Origin: Pedobacter steynii
GTDB lineage: Bacteria > Bacteroidota > Bacteroidia > Sphingobacteriales > Sphingobacteriaceae
Assembly: GCF_900103665.1 (NCBI RefSeq)
Contig: NZ_FNGY01000014.1
Location: forward strand, 124,001 to 188,000
Direction: 5' to 3'
Length of the DNA stretch: 64,000 nucleotides
The notes under the pieces were generated by a model. The model made no database searches. It was not told where the DNA came from and saw nothing but the letters and a program-made list of their open reading frames with translations. Positions 35,903 through 45,200 of this stretch are shown piece after piece; positions within the stretch are counted from its first letter, which is position 1, and each line of letters begins with the position of its first letter. The position numbers were made by a program, and so were the translations under genes.

Positions 35903-37276
35903 ATGAGTATCATTTCCATCAATCCGGCCAACGGAAAATTAATCAAATCCTACAAAGAAGATTCCGAAAAACAAGTTTCCGGAAAAATCGAAAAAGCACA
36001 TACAGCATGGTTGAAATGGAGGAACACCTCTTTTTCAACACGCGCTGAGCTGTTAAAAAATGCTGCTGCCCTACTGTTGACAAGGAAACTGGAACTGGCC
36101 ACATTGATGGCCAAAGAAATGGGGAAACCCCTTCCTGCCGGGATTGCGGAGATCGAGAAATGCGCAGCGGTATGTGATTATTACGCCGCTAACGGCGCAG
36201 AATTTTTGAAAGACGAAGCCATAAAAACGAAAGCCTCCAAAAGCTATGTCAGCTTCCAGCCATTGGGTGTCGTTCTGGCCGTAATGCCATGGAACTTCCC
36301 CTTCTGGCAGCTTTTCCGCTTTCTGGCTCCGGCATTAATGGCCGGCAATGGCGGATTGTTAAAACATGCCTCCAATGTAACGGGATGTGCAGTCGCGATT
36401 GAAAAACTGATCACTGCAGCAGGTTTCCCAAAAGACATCTTCAAGGTACTCGTCATCAGCAGTAAATTTGTAAAACAGGTGATTGCCCACCCTTTGGTAA
36501 AAGCGGTTACCCTAACCGGAAGTACGGAAGCGGGTAAACAGGTGGCCCAACAGGCAGGATATTATTTAAAAAAGACAGTTCTGGAATTGGGTGGCAGCGA
36601 CCCATACCTTGTATTAGCAGATGCAGATCTGGAGCAGGCGGCTGAAATCTGTATGCAAAGCAGACTCATCAATAACGGCCAGAGCTGTATTGCGGCAAAA
36701 AGATTTATTCTGGTAAAGGAAATTGAAAAAGAGTTTACCCGCATCTTTCTGAAAAAAATGCAGTCGAAGGTAACAGGTGATCCTTTTGATGCACATACCG
36801 ACCTTGGCCCAATGGCGAGAACAGACCTGAGAGACGAGCTCCACCAGCAGGTGAAGAACAATATCGAAGCCGGAGCAAAATGTCTTCTTGGTGGCAAAAT
36901 CCCGGATTTCAAGGGCAAGCATGCTTATTATACGCCTACGGTATTGTCGGGGATCAGGAAAGGGATGCCTGGATATGAAGAAGAAATATTTGGTCCTGTA
37001 GCCTTGATTTTATCCGCAAAAAATGAAGAAGAAGCCATCAGAATTGCCAACGATAGCCCATTTGGTCTGGGTGCCGCAATATTCACCGCTAATGTTAAAC
37101 ATGGAGAAGAACTGGCAGCTAAAAGCTTAAATGCAGGCTCATGTTTTGTAAACTCATTGGTGAAGTCGGACCCAAGATTACCATTTGGAGGAATCAACCA
37201 AAGCGGCTACGGAAGAGAGCTCAGCGCATTTGGCATCAGGGAATTTGTAAACATCAAAACGGTTTATGTAAAATAA
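35903..37276 (+). CDS. NAD(P)-dependent aldehyde dehydrogenase (succinate-semialdehyde dehydrogenase-like)
   Basis: A 457-residue aldehyde dehydrogenase with the catalytic cysteine in NNGQSCIAAKRF (about residue 256), the general-base glutamate in LELGGSDPYLVL (about 222), and a nucleotide-binding TGSTEAGKQV motif. The compact length and MPWNFPFWQLFR block match the GabD/Sad (YneI) group, which oxidises succinate semialdehyde to succinate. Substrate is inferred from similarity of type only. It is the last gene of a three-gene plus-strand run and converges on the gene at 37287. Confidence 0.9.
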   Translation: MSIISINPANGKLIKSYKEDSEKQVSGKIEKAHTAWLKWRNTSFSTRAELLKNAAALLLTRKLELATLMAKEMGKPLPAGIAEIEKCAAVCDYYAANGAEFLKDEAIKTKASKSYVSFQPLGVVLAVMPWNFPFWQLFRFLAPALMAGNGGLLKHASNVTGCAVAIEKLITAAGFPKDIFKVLVISSKFVKQVIAHPLVKAVTLTGSTEAGKQVAQQAGYYLKKTVLELGGSDPYLVLADADLEQAAEICMQSRLINNGQSCIAAKRFILVKEIEKEFTRIFLKKMQSKVTGDPFDAHTDLGPMARTDLRDELHQQVKNNIEAGAKCLLGGKIPDFKGKHAYYTPTVLSGIRKGMPGYEEEIFGPVALILSAKNEEEAIRIANDSPFGLGAAIFTANVKHGEELAAKSLNAGSCFVNSLVKSDPRLPFGGINQSGYGRELSAFGIREFVNIKTVYVK

Positions 37277-37286
37277 ACAACCTTTT

Positions 37287-37718
37287 TCAGGCTTCGTTCC
37301 AACGTGGCAGATGTCCATAAATCCCCCTGTAGATCTGAAGGATCTTTGATTTAATCGTTGCAGGTAAATCGTTGTTCTTCTCATCAGAAGTAACATACCA
37401 ATGAACATGCAGTGCTTCTATATCTTCAATCATCAATTGAACCGGCCAGGAGTTTTTACGTTCAATTTCGCCAAACTGGTAACCATTCAACAGGTTTTCC
37501 CTGAGGTCATCGGCAATGTCCCTGGGGTCTTTTACTGCACCTTTTTTTTCCGGTGGACCTGATTTGTTAATGTAAACCAACTCCACCCTTCCCTTGCTTA
37601 GTGCGTATACCAGATATAAACCGTACTTATTTTTGGGAACGTTACATACCTCTGCCAAACTGTCCGTCGACTGGAAAAAGAAGCTTCCCTGCTTATATTT
37701 ACTTAGTTCATCAAACAT
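37287..37718 (-). CDS. Hypothetical protein with GIY-YIG-like segment
   Basis: A 143-residue protein without TM or signal. Residues 33-53 (GLYLVYALSKGRVELVYINK) have the spacing of a GIY-YIG core: a GLY triplet, a strand, then VYI followed by NKSG. The usual catalytic Arg and Glu downstream are not clear, though RENLLNGYQFGEIE is a candidate. A nuclease role is therefore only a suggestion. It converges with the aldehyde dehydrogenase gene with a 10-bp gap, and no terminator is seen there. Confidence 0.55.
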   Translation of the reverse strand: MFDELSKYKQGSFFFQSTDSLAEVCNVPKNKYGLYLVYALSKGRVELVYINKSGPPEKKGAVKDPRDIADDLRENLLNGYQFGEIERKNSWPVQLMIEDIEALHVHWYVTSDEKNNDLPATIKSKILQIYRGIYGHLPRWNEA

Positions 37719-37830
37719 AAATTCAAAAATTTAGAAGCGGATCAGTTTATAGTGCAATCCTAATATAAAAAATTTGAACTCATATTACAAATTAAGATCA
37801 ATGCAAAAAAAAGATAAATTAACCAAAAGA

Positions 37831-38490
37831 TCAACTGCCCGTTAACGCATAAAGCAGGTGTCCTCTTTTATTGAATTTGGTCCGTATTTTTCCTTCTTCA
37901 ACCAATGCAGACAAGGTATCTTTTACGATTATCCGGTCCAGCTTCAATTCTGATGCAATTCCTGAACCAGAGCGGTAAAGATACTTTCTGTTCGTAAATG
38001 AACTTAACACTTTATCTTCATCCGTAAGGTCTTTAGCCTTAAAAACAGCAGAAAGAGCTGCCACCCCATCATGCTCTTCTTCGCTCAGTGATTCTTCCAC
38101 GGCTTCCAGTTTTTCAATGGCCTCCGTTGCTTTATCCATTGCCCGGTTGGCATTGGCCTCTGCCTTCATCACTTTCTCATATAAACCCTCAATAAAACGT
38201 TTTGACATTATTGCCGTCAATAGACAAAAGCCCGCCAGAACGAGGTAATTCTTATCAAATGTCCCATCTTCGGGCCTGGCCAGAATATCACTGGAAATCG
38301 TGGTTAAAAATAAAGGCACCATAAATGAAGCGGTAATCCCCAGGATCAACGATTTTCTCATCAAAAACCCCTTTCCAGACGTTACCGATGCTCCTTCTTC
38401 AGCAGAAAGAATAAAGTAATTGGAGAGCCCTCCAAGTAATCCTGACCCCAACATGATCAGCATTAAAATAACATAATGATTGTAGTGCAT
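37831..38490 (-). CDS. Membrane protein with YEATS-associated-helix-like region and C-terminal winged helix
   Basis: A 219-residue protein with TM segments at about 6-28, 45-65 and 80-98. The stretch ILARPEDGTFDKNYLVLAGF and SKRFIEGLYEKVM resembles proteins named YEATS-associated helix-containing in databases (from memory). A coiled-coil region (105-140) follows, and residues 150-219 look like a winged helix (YRSGSGIASELKLDRIIVKD, then LVEEGKIRTK). A membrane protein with a DNA-binding-like domain suggests signal-linked control, but no target is evident. It is divergent from the exopolysaccharide operon. Confidence 0.6.
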   Translation of the reverse strand: MHYNHYVILMLIMLGSGLLGGLSNYFILSAEEGASVTSGKGFLMRKSLILGITASFMVPLFLTTISSDILARPEDGTFDKNYLVLAGFCLLTAIMSKRFIEGLYEKVMKAEANANRAMDKATEAIEKLEAVEESLSEEEHDGVAALSAVFKAKDLTDEDKVLSSFTNRKYLYRSGSGIASELKLDRIIVKDTLSALVEEGKIRTKFNKRGHLLYALTGS

Positions 38491-38570
38491 AATTTAAAGT
38501 TTTCGGTATGATAACAATGATATTTTTACAAAAAACAAATACCACACTAAGCTAAATAGCAATAACGAGT

Positions 38571-38630
38571 TAAACAAATTTCCTTTAAACAAATATTTAT
38601 CTATAAAATCAAATTATTGCCTAAACAAAT
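38571..38630 (+). repeat. Three copies of TAAACAAAT
   Basis: Exact copies at 38571-38579, 38586-38594 and 38622-38630; a partial copy (AAACAAAT) lies near 38533. Centre spacing is 15 and 36 bp. On the minus strand the motif reads ATTTGTTTA, which contains the -33 TTTG, so it could also serve the divergent gene. Confidence 0.5.
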
Positions 38631-38810
38631 ACACCTATAACAATTCAATAAAATATTTTCAACCTCTGTTATTCTAACATCAGTATCCGGTTCGCTCATT
38701 GCGGTTTATCATAAATGCTCAGGTTTATTCAATAAAAAGCAAAACGACAAATTTTCTGACAGAAAAACTGGCAAAACAGGTTGGTACTTTCCCCGTTCAC
38801 CATCTTTCTT

Positions 38811-38872
38811 CTGTAAATCGTTCCTGTAAAACACTGTAAATCGCCTGCACAGCTGCCCCGGAATTCTGTAAA
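38811..38872 (+). repeat. Four copies of CTGTAAA upstream of the exopolysaccharide operon
   Basis: Exact direct copies at 38811, 38824, 38834 and 38866, followed at about 38888 by TTTAACAG, an imperfect inverted form. Spacing of 13, 10 and 32 bp is roughly helical (one, one and three turns), as expected for a multi-site operator. Confidence 0.5.
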
Positions 38873-39001
38873 ATACCCTGCCCAGATTTAACAGTTTACC
38901 TGCAACATTATCACATCACATTCTTCTGATTTATAAATACATAACTTTAATTCACCTTATAGAAATGACATTATTTATTAAAGAATAACCGCCGTATCAT
39001 C

Positions 39002-39760
39002 ATGAAAAAACTACAACGCTCACTGGTCCTATTCGCATTGGCATTATGCGCATGCACACCACAAAGAAACCTGGTTTATTTCAGCAATCTGTCTGAACTT
39101 TCCAAAAGTCAGATCCGGATGTATGAATCAGAAATCAAGATTCAGAAGAATGATTTGTTGAGCATATCTGTGAATAGTTTAAACACAGAATCCAATATTT
39201 TATTTGCCAGCAGTACCGGAGCGGCAGATGCAGATGGCAGCAACAAAAGACCTGGTTTCAAAGTGAATAATAGTGGCATGGTGACCCTCCCTGTAGTAGG
39301 AAGTCTGAAAGTTGAAGGACTCCGCATTGAGGATGCCCAGAAGCTGATCACCCAGGAACTGAATAAGTTCGTCAAATCTCCGGTTGTAGATGTACAACTC
39401 CTTAATTTCAAGATCACTGTGATCGGGGAAGTCAACAAACCTGCTTCCTTCACCGTTCCCGGCGAACAGATCAATTTACTCGAAGCGTTGGGAATGGCCG
39501 GAGATATGACGGTTTATGGTAAGCGCGAAAACGTCCTCGTGATCCGTGAGATCAATGGGGAGCGCAACATGGTCCGGCTAAACCTGAACAAACAGGAAGT
39601 ATTTCAGTCGCCATATTTTCATTTACAACAGAATGATGTCATTTATGTGGAACCGGACAAATCGAAAGAGAAAGAATTCAGTCCGAATAACCGTGCACTG
39701 CCCATTGTCACGGCCTGTATCTCTGCAGTCGCCGTCCTGGTTACCGCCTTAATCAGGTAA
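39002..39760 (+). CDS. Wza-like polysaccharide export lipoprotein
   Basis: A 252-residue outer-membrane lipoprotein (signal with lipobox cysteine, probably Cys18 in LALCAC). It contains the polysaccharide-export domain (about 45-125, KIQKNDLLSISVNSLNTE and GMVTLPVVGSLKVEGLRIED) and a SLBB-type domain (about 130-215, ITVIGEVNKPASFTVPGEQI). A C-terminal TM-like helix (VTACISAVAVLVTALI) forms the outer-membrane pore, as in Wza. It is the first gene of the long operon and pairs with the tyrosine kinase 31 bp downstream. Confidence 0.93.
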   Translation: MKKLQRSLVLFALALCACTPQRNLVYFSNLSELSKSQIRMYESEIKIQKNDLLSISVNSLNTESNILFASSTGAADADGSNKRPGFKVNNSGMVTLPVVGSLKVEGLRIEDAQKLITQELNKFVKSPVVDVQLLNFKITVIGEVNKPASFTVPGEQINLLEALGMAGDMTVYGKRENVLVIREINGERNMVRLNLNKQEVFQSPYFHLQQNDVIYVEPDKSKEKEFSPNNRALPIVTACISAVAVLVTALIR

Positions 39761-39791
39761 ACCCATCTCCAAAAACGTAAAAATAATCACC

Positions 39792-42101
39792 ATGACTACC
39801 AACCATAGAATGACGGGCCTGTCGGAAGACATGAAGGAATCGGTAATGAAATACCTCAAGTATTGGTATGCCTTTCTGATCGCTATTGTAATCAGTATGG
39901 CCACAGCCTTCTTTTACCTGAGCACCGTTGCCCCCAAATACAAAGTCAGCAGTACCTTATTAATGCAGGACGACAAAAAAGGCGATGGTGAACTCAAAGG
40001 AACCGCCTTTAGCGACCTGAACATGTTCCATACCGATAAAAAAGTAGACAATGAAATGGAGGTACTGCGTTCCAGAGAACTGATTTATAAGGTACTCAAA
40101 AGCCTTTCTTTGGAAACCTCCTACTTTCGGAAAGAAGGGTTAAAAGACAAAGAGCTCTATGGAAACTCCTTACCCTTAAAAATAACCGTCATTGCACTTA
40201 GTCCACTGGCCTATACCAAGTCATTAACCATACAACCGGTAAACGAAAGCAGCTTTATGCTCGGCGACAAAGATGAACATCAGGTCTATGAATACGGAAA
40301 AGAAATCAGGAGGACAGGATATGCATTTCGTGTTCAGAAAGGACCTGCAAAGTGGAAGAACAACAGTCCGGTGAGGATTAAGTTCAATAACATGTACACC
40401 ATGACCGAAGCTTACAGTCAGACCAGGCTCAGCGTACTTCCCATCATAAAAGACGCCAACACCGTCGTGGTGAGTCTTGAGGATGCCGTTCCTCAGCGTG
40501 GGATCGACATTCTGACCACGCTCATTAAGACTTATAACGATGAGAATGTGACTAAGAAAAACATCATTGCCGTCAACACCATCAACTTTATAGACAAACG
40601 ACTCGCCTACCTGAGCCGGGATTTATCGAATGTAGAACAGGATGTAGAAAGCTACAAACAGGACAACATGGTGACCGATGTGAGTGCCGATGCACAGATC
40701 AATATGGTTAAATCCGGAGAATACCGTCAAATGTTGTCTGCTGCCGAAGTGCAGCTCCGCGTGATCGAATCTTTGGAAAGATACCTCGGGCAGAACAACA
40801 ATCAGTTTAAAATGGTGCCCAGTTCCCTCAGCATTAACAACATTACGTTAAACGAACTGACCAGCAAATTCAACACCCTGCAACAGGAACGGAACAGAAT
40901 GTTGCGCACCTCGAATGCCAACAACCCTTTGGTGCTGAACCTGACCGATCAGCTCATCACCCTGAAATCCAATATTGAGGAAAACCTGCACAACATCAAA
41001 CAGGGAATTCTGATTGAAAGGAACAACCTGAGCGCTATGGCCTCCCAATTCAGCAGCAAAATCCATTCTGCACCAGCAGTAGAAAGGGGTTTACTCGAAA
41101 GGAGTCGTGAGCAGGCGGTAAAGATGAGCCTGTACCGATACCTGCTTCAAAAAAGAGAAGAAACCACACTTTCTCTTTCCGGAACCGTGCCCACCTCGCA
41201 GGTCATAGACAAACCGGCCTACCATTCTATCCCGGTATCGCCAAAAAAACAACTGATCTACCTCTCCGCCGTTCTTTTTGGATGTCTTGTTCCTGCGGCA
41301 ACCATTTATGGGAAACAACTCCTCAACAATAAGGTGAAAGACCCTAAAGACATTGAACTGTTAACTGGCGTCAGGCTGCTCGGTGTGCTCAGCCATCTTG
41401 ATAAAAATGAGACGAAAGTGATGGAGAGCAACAGCCGTTCTACCATGTCTGAATTGTTCAGATACATCCGGAGCAACCTTCATTTTATGAACTCAGGAAT
41501 GCCCAATCAGGTTTTACTCGTCACCTCCTGCATGAAATCAGAAGGAAAAACCTTTTTCAGTCTGAACCTGGGCATGACCCTCGCATCGGTCAACAAGCGG
41601 GTGGTGATTCTGGAATTTGACTTGCGGAAGCCCGACCTCCTTGAAAAAATGAAAATGAAAAAAGGCATTGGGATCACCGGGTACCTGGAGCAGAAAGATA
41701 TGGAAATAGAGGAGATCATTCAGCAGTCGGAGCTCTCCCCTAACCTTTCGGTGATCGATTGCGGTGAAATACCAGAAAATCCGGCGGAGACTATGATGCA
41801 CCCGAGGATAGGTCAAATGATTGAGGCCCTGAAGACAAAATTTGATTACGTCATCATCGATACTGCACCCGTCGGGTTGGTGGCAGATGCCTTCAGCCTC
41901 GCCTCCTATACCGATGCCAGTATTTACCTGGTCAGGTACAATTATACAGACAAACTCCATCTGAATATCCTTAGGGATATCTATGACCATAAAAAGTTAA
42001 ACAACCCTATGGTCGTGTTTAACGATACAAAAAACGAGAATAAACGCAATTATGGCTACGCCGGATACGGTTATGGCTACGGATTACAACTGAACAACTA
42101 A
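39792..42101 (+). CDS. Wzc-like polysaccharide co-polymerase and tyrosine autokinase
   Basis: A 769-residue fused co-polymerase/kinase. A Wzz domain with TM1 (about 28-48) and TM2 (about 495-515) flanks a long coiled-coil periplasmic part, with GNVR-like EQDVESYKQDN. The cytoplasmic BY-kinase domain has Walker A MKSEGKTFF (about 580-588), Walker A' VVILEFDLRKPDL (about 603-615) and Walker B YVIIDTAPVG (about 686-695). The C-terminal tail NYGYAGYGYGYGLQ is the tyrosine cluster that is autophosphorylated. It controls chain length and export. No Wzb-type phosphatase lies within the window. Confidence 0.95.
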   Translation: MTTNHRMTGLSEDMKESVMKYLKYWYAFLIAIVISMATAFFYLSTVAPKYKVSSTLLMQDDKKGDGELKGTAFSDLNMFHTDKKVDNEMEVLRSRELIYKVLKSLSLETSYFRKEGLKDKELYGNSLPLKITVIALSPLAYTKSLTIQPVNESSFMLGDKDEHQVYEYGKEIRRTGYAFRVQKGPAKWKNNSPVRIKFNNMYTMTEAYSQTRLSVLPIIKDANTVVVSLEDAVPQRGIDILTTLIKTYNDENVTKKNIIAVNTINFIDKRLAYLSRDLSNVEQDVESYKQDNMVTDVSADAQINMVKSGEYRQMLSAAEVQLRVIESLERYLGQNNNQFKMVPSSLSINNITLNELTSKFNTLQQERNRMLRTSNANNPLVLNLTDQLITLKSNIEENLHNIKQGILIERNNLSAMASQFSSKIHSAPAVERGLLERSREQAVKMSLYRYLLQKREETTLSLSGTVPTSQVIDKPAYHSIPVSPKKQLIYLSAVLFGCLVPAATIYGKQLLNNKVKDPKDIELLTGVRLLGVLSHLDKNETKVMESNSRSTMSELFRYIRSNLHFMNSGMPNQVLLVTSCMKSEGKTFFSLNLGMTLASVNKRVVILEFDLRKPDLLEKMKMKKGIGITGYLEQKDMEIEEIIQQSELSPNLSVIDCGEIPENPAETMMHPRIGQMIEALKTKFDYVIIDTAPVGLVADAFSLASYTDASIYLVRYNYTDKLHLNILRDIYDHKKLNNPMVVFNDTKNENKRNYGYAGYGYGYGLQLNN

Positions 42102-42193
42102 TACCCAAAACGTTAACCTTTCCAGCCCAACAAACCCACTCATGTGACTGAGGTAGCGAAGCTGTATCCTTTTCTCAACAAAACGCCTTCATT

Positions 42194-42769
42194 ATGAAAC
42201 AACAATGGTTAGTGATTTATACCCGTCCGAGATGGGAGAAAAAAGTAGACCGCCTTTTGCAAATGCAGGGAATTGAATCCTACTGTCCGGTTAGAAAAGT
42301 GATCAGTCAATGGACAGACCGGAAAAAGGCCGTTGAGCTTCCGCTTTTCAGCTCCTATGTATTTGTCTGCATCAATGAACGCGAAGAATATAAAGTCCGT
42401 CAGACTTTGGGGGTGCTCAACTTCGTCTATTATATGGCGAAGCCTGCGGTGATTCGTGACCAGGTGATTGAAAAGATCAAACATTACATCCAATACTGCT
42501 CCGATGCAGAAGTAGTCAGCTTACGTGAAATCAGTACCGGCGACAGGATTCGGGTAAAAAACGGGCTTTTTTACAACCAGGAAGGTACCGTTATCAAAGT
42601 ACAGGGGAAAAACGTCATCATGGTCTTTGACCACCTGCATTGTGCATTGCTGAGCAATATCCCGGTTTCTGATGTCATGTTAAGCAGCAGTAACCCTGCT
42701 CCTCTTGCTGCAAAGACTCCTCCTACTGCAAAGGCCTCTCTGGTTGCAAACACTTTCATCCGCCACTAA
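42194..42769 (+). CDS. UpxY-type NusG-like transcription antiterminator
   Basis: A 191-residue NusG paralogue. The NGN domain (about 1-95) begins WLVIYTRPRWEKKVDRLLQM, and a KOW-like segment follows at about 118-150 (GDRIRVKNGLFYNQEGTVIK). UpxY proteins in Bacteroidota let RNA polymerase read through long capsule operons. It is third in the operon, not first as in Bacteroides capsule loci. The last 25 residues (Ala/Pro/Thr-rich) look disordered. Upstream (42152) is the heptamer GGTAGCG, which resembles an ops core but is too short to be convincing. Confidence 0.92.
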   Translation: MKQQWLVIYTRPRWEKKVDRLLQMQGIESYCPVRKVISQWTDRKKAVELPLFSSYVFVCINEREEYKVRQTLGVLNFVYYMAKPAVIRDQVIEKIKHYIQYCSDAEVVSLREISTGDRIRVKNGLFYNQEGTVIKVQGKNVIMVFDHLHCALLSNIPVSDVMLSSSNPAPLAAKTPPTAKASLVANTFIRH

Positions 42770-42780
42770 CCTGAAGCCAC

Positions 42781-43767
42781 ATGAAACACCTTAGGTTAAG
42801 AATCACAGAATTAGACGGATTGAGAGGCATTGCCGCACTTGCTGTAGTACTCTATCACTATACCACCCGTTTTGGGCAGAAGTTCGACACCAACCTGACC
42901 CGAACGGTCTGGGAATTTGAATATGGCCGCTATGGCGTAGACCTGTTCTTCATCATCAGTGGTTTTGTCATCTTCATGACGATAGAAAAAGTAAAACATC
43001 CGGGAGAATTCATCTATAAACGTTTTATCCGGCTCTATCCAACCTTCTGGTTCTGCATGGCCCTTACATTTTTCCTTATGAAATACTTTGGCCCGGCGCT
43101 TTTGAAGCGGACAACAGAAGAGCTGCTCGTCAACATCAGTATGGTTCCTTCCTTATTCGGAACCAGGGCAATTGATGGCGTCTACTGGTCTTTGCTCATT
43201 GAATTGTGTTTTTATGGCTTTATGCTGCTGTTGCTCCTGCTCCAATTGGTTCCGAAAATGAAATATGTTGGCCTTGCTTTCCTGCTCTTTTACTTTGCCG
43301 TTTGCTTCTGGCATAAATACCATCCGGAATTGTATTACGGCAGTTTATTCCTGATGGGGATCAGTTTTTATAAGATCTGGAAGGGCGACAAAAGCTGGCT
43401 TTGGCATTTACAAATTCTGGTTGCGCTCCTGCTGAGCTTATTTTCGCCACATCGCATCGACTTTATCGTTACTGCGTTGTTCTGTGCCCTCTTTTACCTC
43501 TTTGTGTACAGACAGGCCGGTTTCCTCCGGTTCCGCCCATTGGTCTTTATCGGCGAGATCTCTTATGCGCTTTACCTGATCCATCAGCATATCGGTCATA
43601 CCATACAATTGTGGCTCATCCGGGAAGGAATCACGAATTATTACCTTTTGTTGCTCTGGCCTATTTTTATCATGGTCCTGACCGCCTACCTGATCACCAC
43701 CTGGTTTGAAAAACCCGTGATTGACTACCTCAGCAACGCTGGAAAAAAGACGGCTTTATGGAATTAA
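42781..43767 (+). CDS. Acyltransferase 3 family (OafA-like) membrane O-acyltransferase
   Basis: A 328-residue protein with about ten TM segments. The N-terminal ELDGLRGIAALAVVLYHYTT includes the conserved Arg and His of the family, and YGVDLFFIISGFVIFMT follows. Enzymes of this type add acetyl or other acyl groups to surface polysaccharides across the membrane. It begins 11 bp after upxY and overlaps the flippase gene by 10 bp. It probably acetylates the polymer encoded here; the site is unknown. Confidence 0.93.
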   Translation: MKHLRLRITELDGLRGIAALAVVLYHYTTRFGQKFDTNLTRTVWEFEYGRYGVDLFFIISGFVIFMTIEKVKHPGEFIYKRFIRLYPTFWFCMALTFFLMKYFGPALLKRTTEELLVNISMVPSLFGTRAIDGVYWSLLIELCFYGFMLLLLLLQLVPKMKYVGLAFLLFYFAVCFWHKYHPELYYGSLFLMGISFYKIWKGDKSWLWHLQILVALLLSLFSPHRIDFIVTALFCALFYLFVYRQAGFLRFRPLVFIGEISYALYLIHQHIGHTIQLWLIREGITNYYLLLLWPIFIMVLTAYLITTWFEKPVIDYLSNAGKKTALWN

Positions 43768-45200
43768 AGAGAAAGACCATTGCCGGAGTATTCTGGTCGC
43801 TGGGCCAACAGTTCAGTATTAAGATTGTGGGCTTTATCATCACTATCCTGCTGGCCAGAATCCTCGCACCGGCAGAATTCGGATTGATTGCCATGCTATC
43901 TGTCTTTATATCCGTAGGCCATGTGTTGATGGACAGCGGCTTAACTTCGTCCCTCATCCGGACCAGGGAGGCAGACCAGAAAGACTACTCGACTGTATTT
44001 TTCGTGAACCTGTGCGGAAGCATCTTCATCTATTTCCTCCTGTTCTTCATTGCCCCCCTCGTGGCGCAATTTTACCGGCAGGAAGTACTCAGCGCAGTAC
44101 TGAGGGTCTATGGCCTGATCATTATATTAAACGCTTTTTTTGCCGTTCAGAACACCATCCTGACCAAGGAAATGAACTTCCGGAAGCAAACCAATATCCA
44201 GATTCCCTCCGCCATCGCCGGAGGTATCCTTGGCGTGATCCTGGCCAGAATGGGATATGGCGTATGGAGCCTCGTCTGGATGAATCTTTTTGCTGCCATT
44301 TGCGCTACTGTGATGCATTGGATGGCTTCTCCCTGGCGGCCCTCATGGATTATCGACCAGCAGCAGTTAAAGTATCACTTTGGTTTCGGTTATAAGGTTG
44401 CCCTTTCCAGCATTATTGACAGCATCCATCAGAACATTTATGTGCTGATTATCGGAAAGTTTTATTCCGTTACCGCATTGGGTTATTACTCCAGAGCGGA
44501 AGCCATCAGCCAGCTGCCGGTCTCCAACCTTTCTTACGCCATCAATAAGGTGACTTATCCCATGTTTTCCGAGATCGCAGAAAATAACGGCCAGTTGAAG
44601 ACCGTCTATCGGAAAATCATGCAGCAGGTGATTTTCTGGAATGCCCCGGCCTTGATCTTCCTGAGCATTATTGCCGAGCCGCTGTTTCGCTTTATGCTCA
44701 CCGAAAAATGGCTCCCTGCAGTTCCTTATTTTCAGATTCTTTGTATCGCCGGGATCATGTACCCCCTGCATGCCTACAACCTGAACATCCTGAAAGTAAA
44801 AGGAAGAAGTGACCTCCTGCTGAAACTGGAAGTCGTCAAGAAAACCGTTAGCCTGATCGGGATCCTCAGCGTCATCCGTTTTGGAATTTATGGCTTATTA
44901 TACTTCCAGCTGCTGTTTAACTTTTTAGGGTATTATATCAACTCCAGTTACAGCGGCAAACTCATCAATTACCCGACTATGGAACAGGTAGCAGACCTGT
45001 TGCCCATCCTCGGCATGGCCGCCATCACTGGACTGTGCTGCTATTTCCTGGATGCCTACCTCGCCGGATCCTTACAGCTGAAGGATTGGTCAAGGATGCT
45101 GATCAGCGGTTTATTTTACGCCCTGATCTACCTCTTGATGAGCAACCTTTTCCGGCTTACTGCAATAACAGATTTCAAACAACTAATCGCTAAAAAATGA
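43758..45200 (+). CDS. Wzx-like lipid-linked oligosaccharide flippase (MOP superfamily)
   Basis: A 480-residue protein with 12-14 TM segments of the MOP/PST type. The N-terminal KTIAGVFWSLGQQFSIKIVG and LARILAPAEFGLIAMLSVF are characteristic of Wzx and polysaccharide flippases. It moves undecaprenyl-diphosphate repeat units to the periplasmic side. It overlaps the gene before by 10 bp and the aminotransferase after as ATGA. With Wzy (51317) it marks this as a Wzx/Wzy-dependent pathway. Confidence 0.93.
   Translation: MELKRKTIAGVFWSLGQQFSIKIVGFIITILLARILAPAEFGLIAMLSVFISVGHVLMDSGLTSSLIRTREADQKDYSTVFFVNLCGSIFIYFLLFFIAPLVAQFYRQEVLSAVLRVYGLIIILNAFFAVQNTILTKEMNFRKQTNIQIPSAIAGGILGVILARMGYGVWSLVWMNLFAAICATVMHWMASPWRPSWIIDQQQLKYHFGFGYKVALSSIIDSIHQNIYVLIIGKFYSVTALGYYSRAEAISQLPVSNLSYAINKVTYPMFSEIAENNGQLKTVYRKIMQQVIFWNAPALIFLSIIAEPLFRFMLTEKWLPAVPYFQILCIAGIMYPLHAYNLNILKVKGRSDLLLKLEVVKKTVSLIGILSVIRFGIYGLLYFQLLFNFLGYYINSSYSGKLINYPTMEQVADLLPILGMAAITGLCCYFLDAYLAGSLQLKDWSRMLISGLFYALIYLLMSNLFRLTAITDFKQLIAKK

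Larger units (their letters stand above)
38491..39001. promoter_or_regulatory. Control region between divergent membrane-regulator gene and exopolysaccharide operon
   Basis: 511 bp without a gene. The left half is very AT-rich and carries three copies of TAAACAAAT. The right half is less AT-rich and carries four copies of CTGTAAA, followed by an approximate -7 element, TAACTTTA (around 38942-38949), about 50 bp before the first start codon. This is the likely promoter and operator region of the whole polysaccharide operon. Confidence 0.5.
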
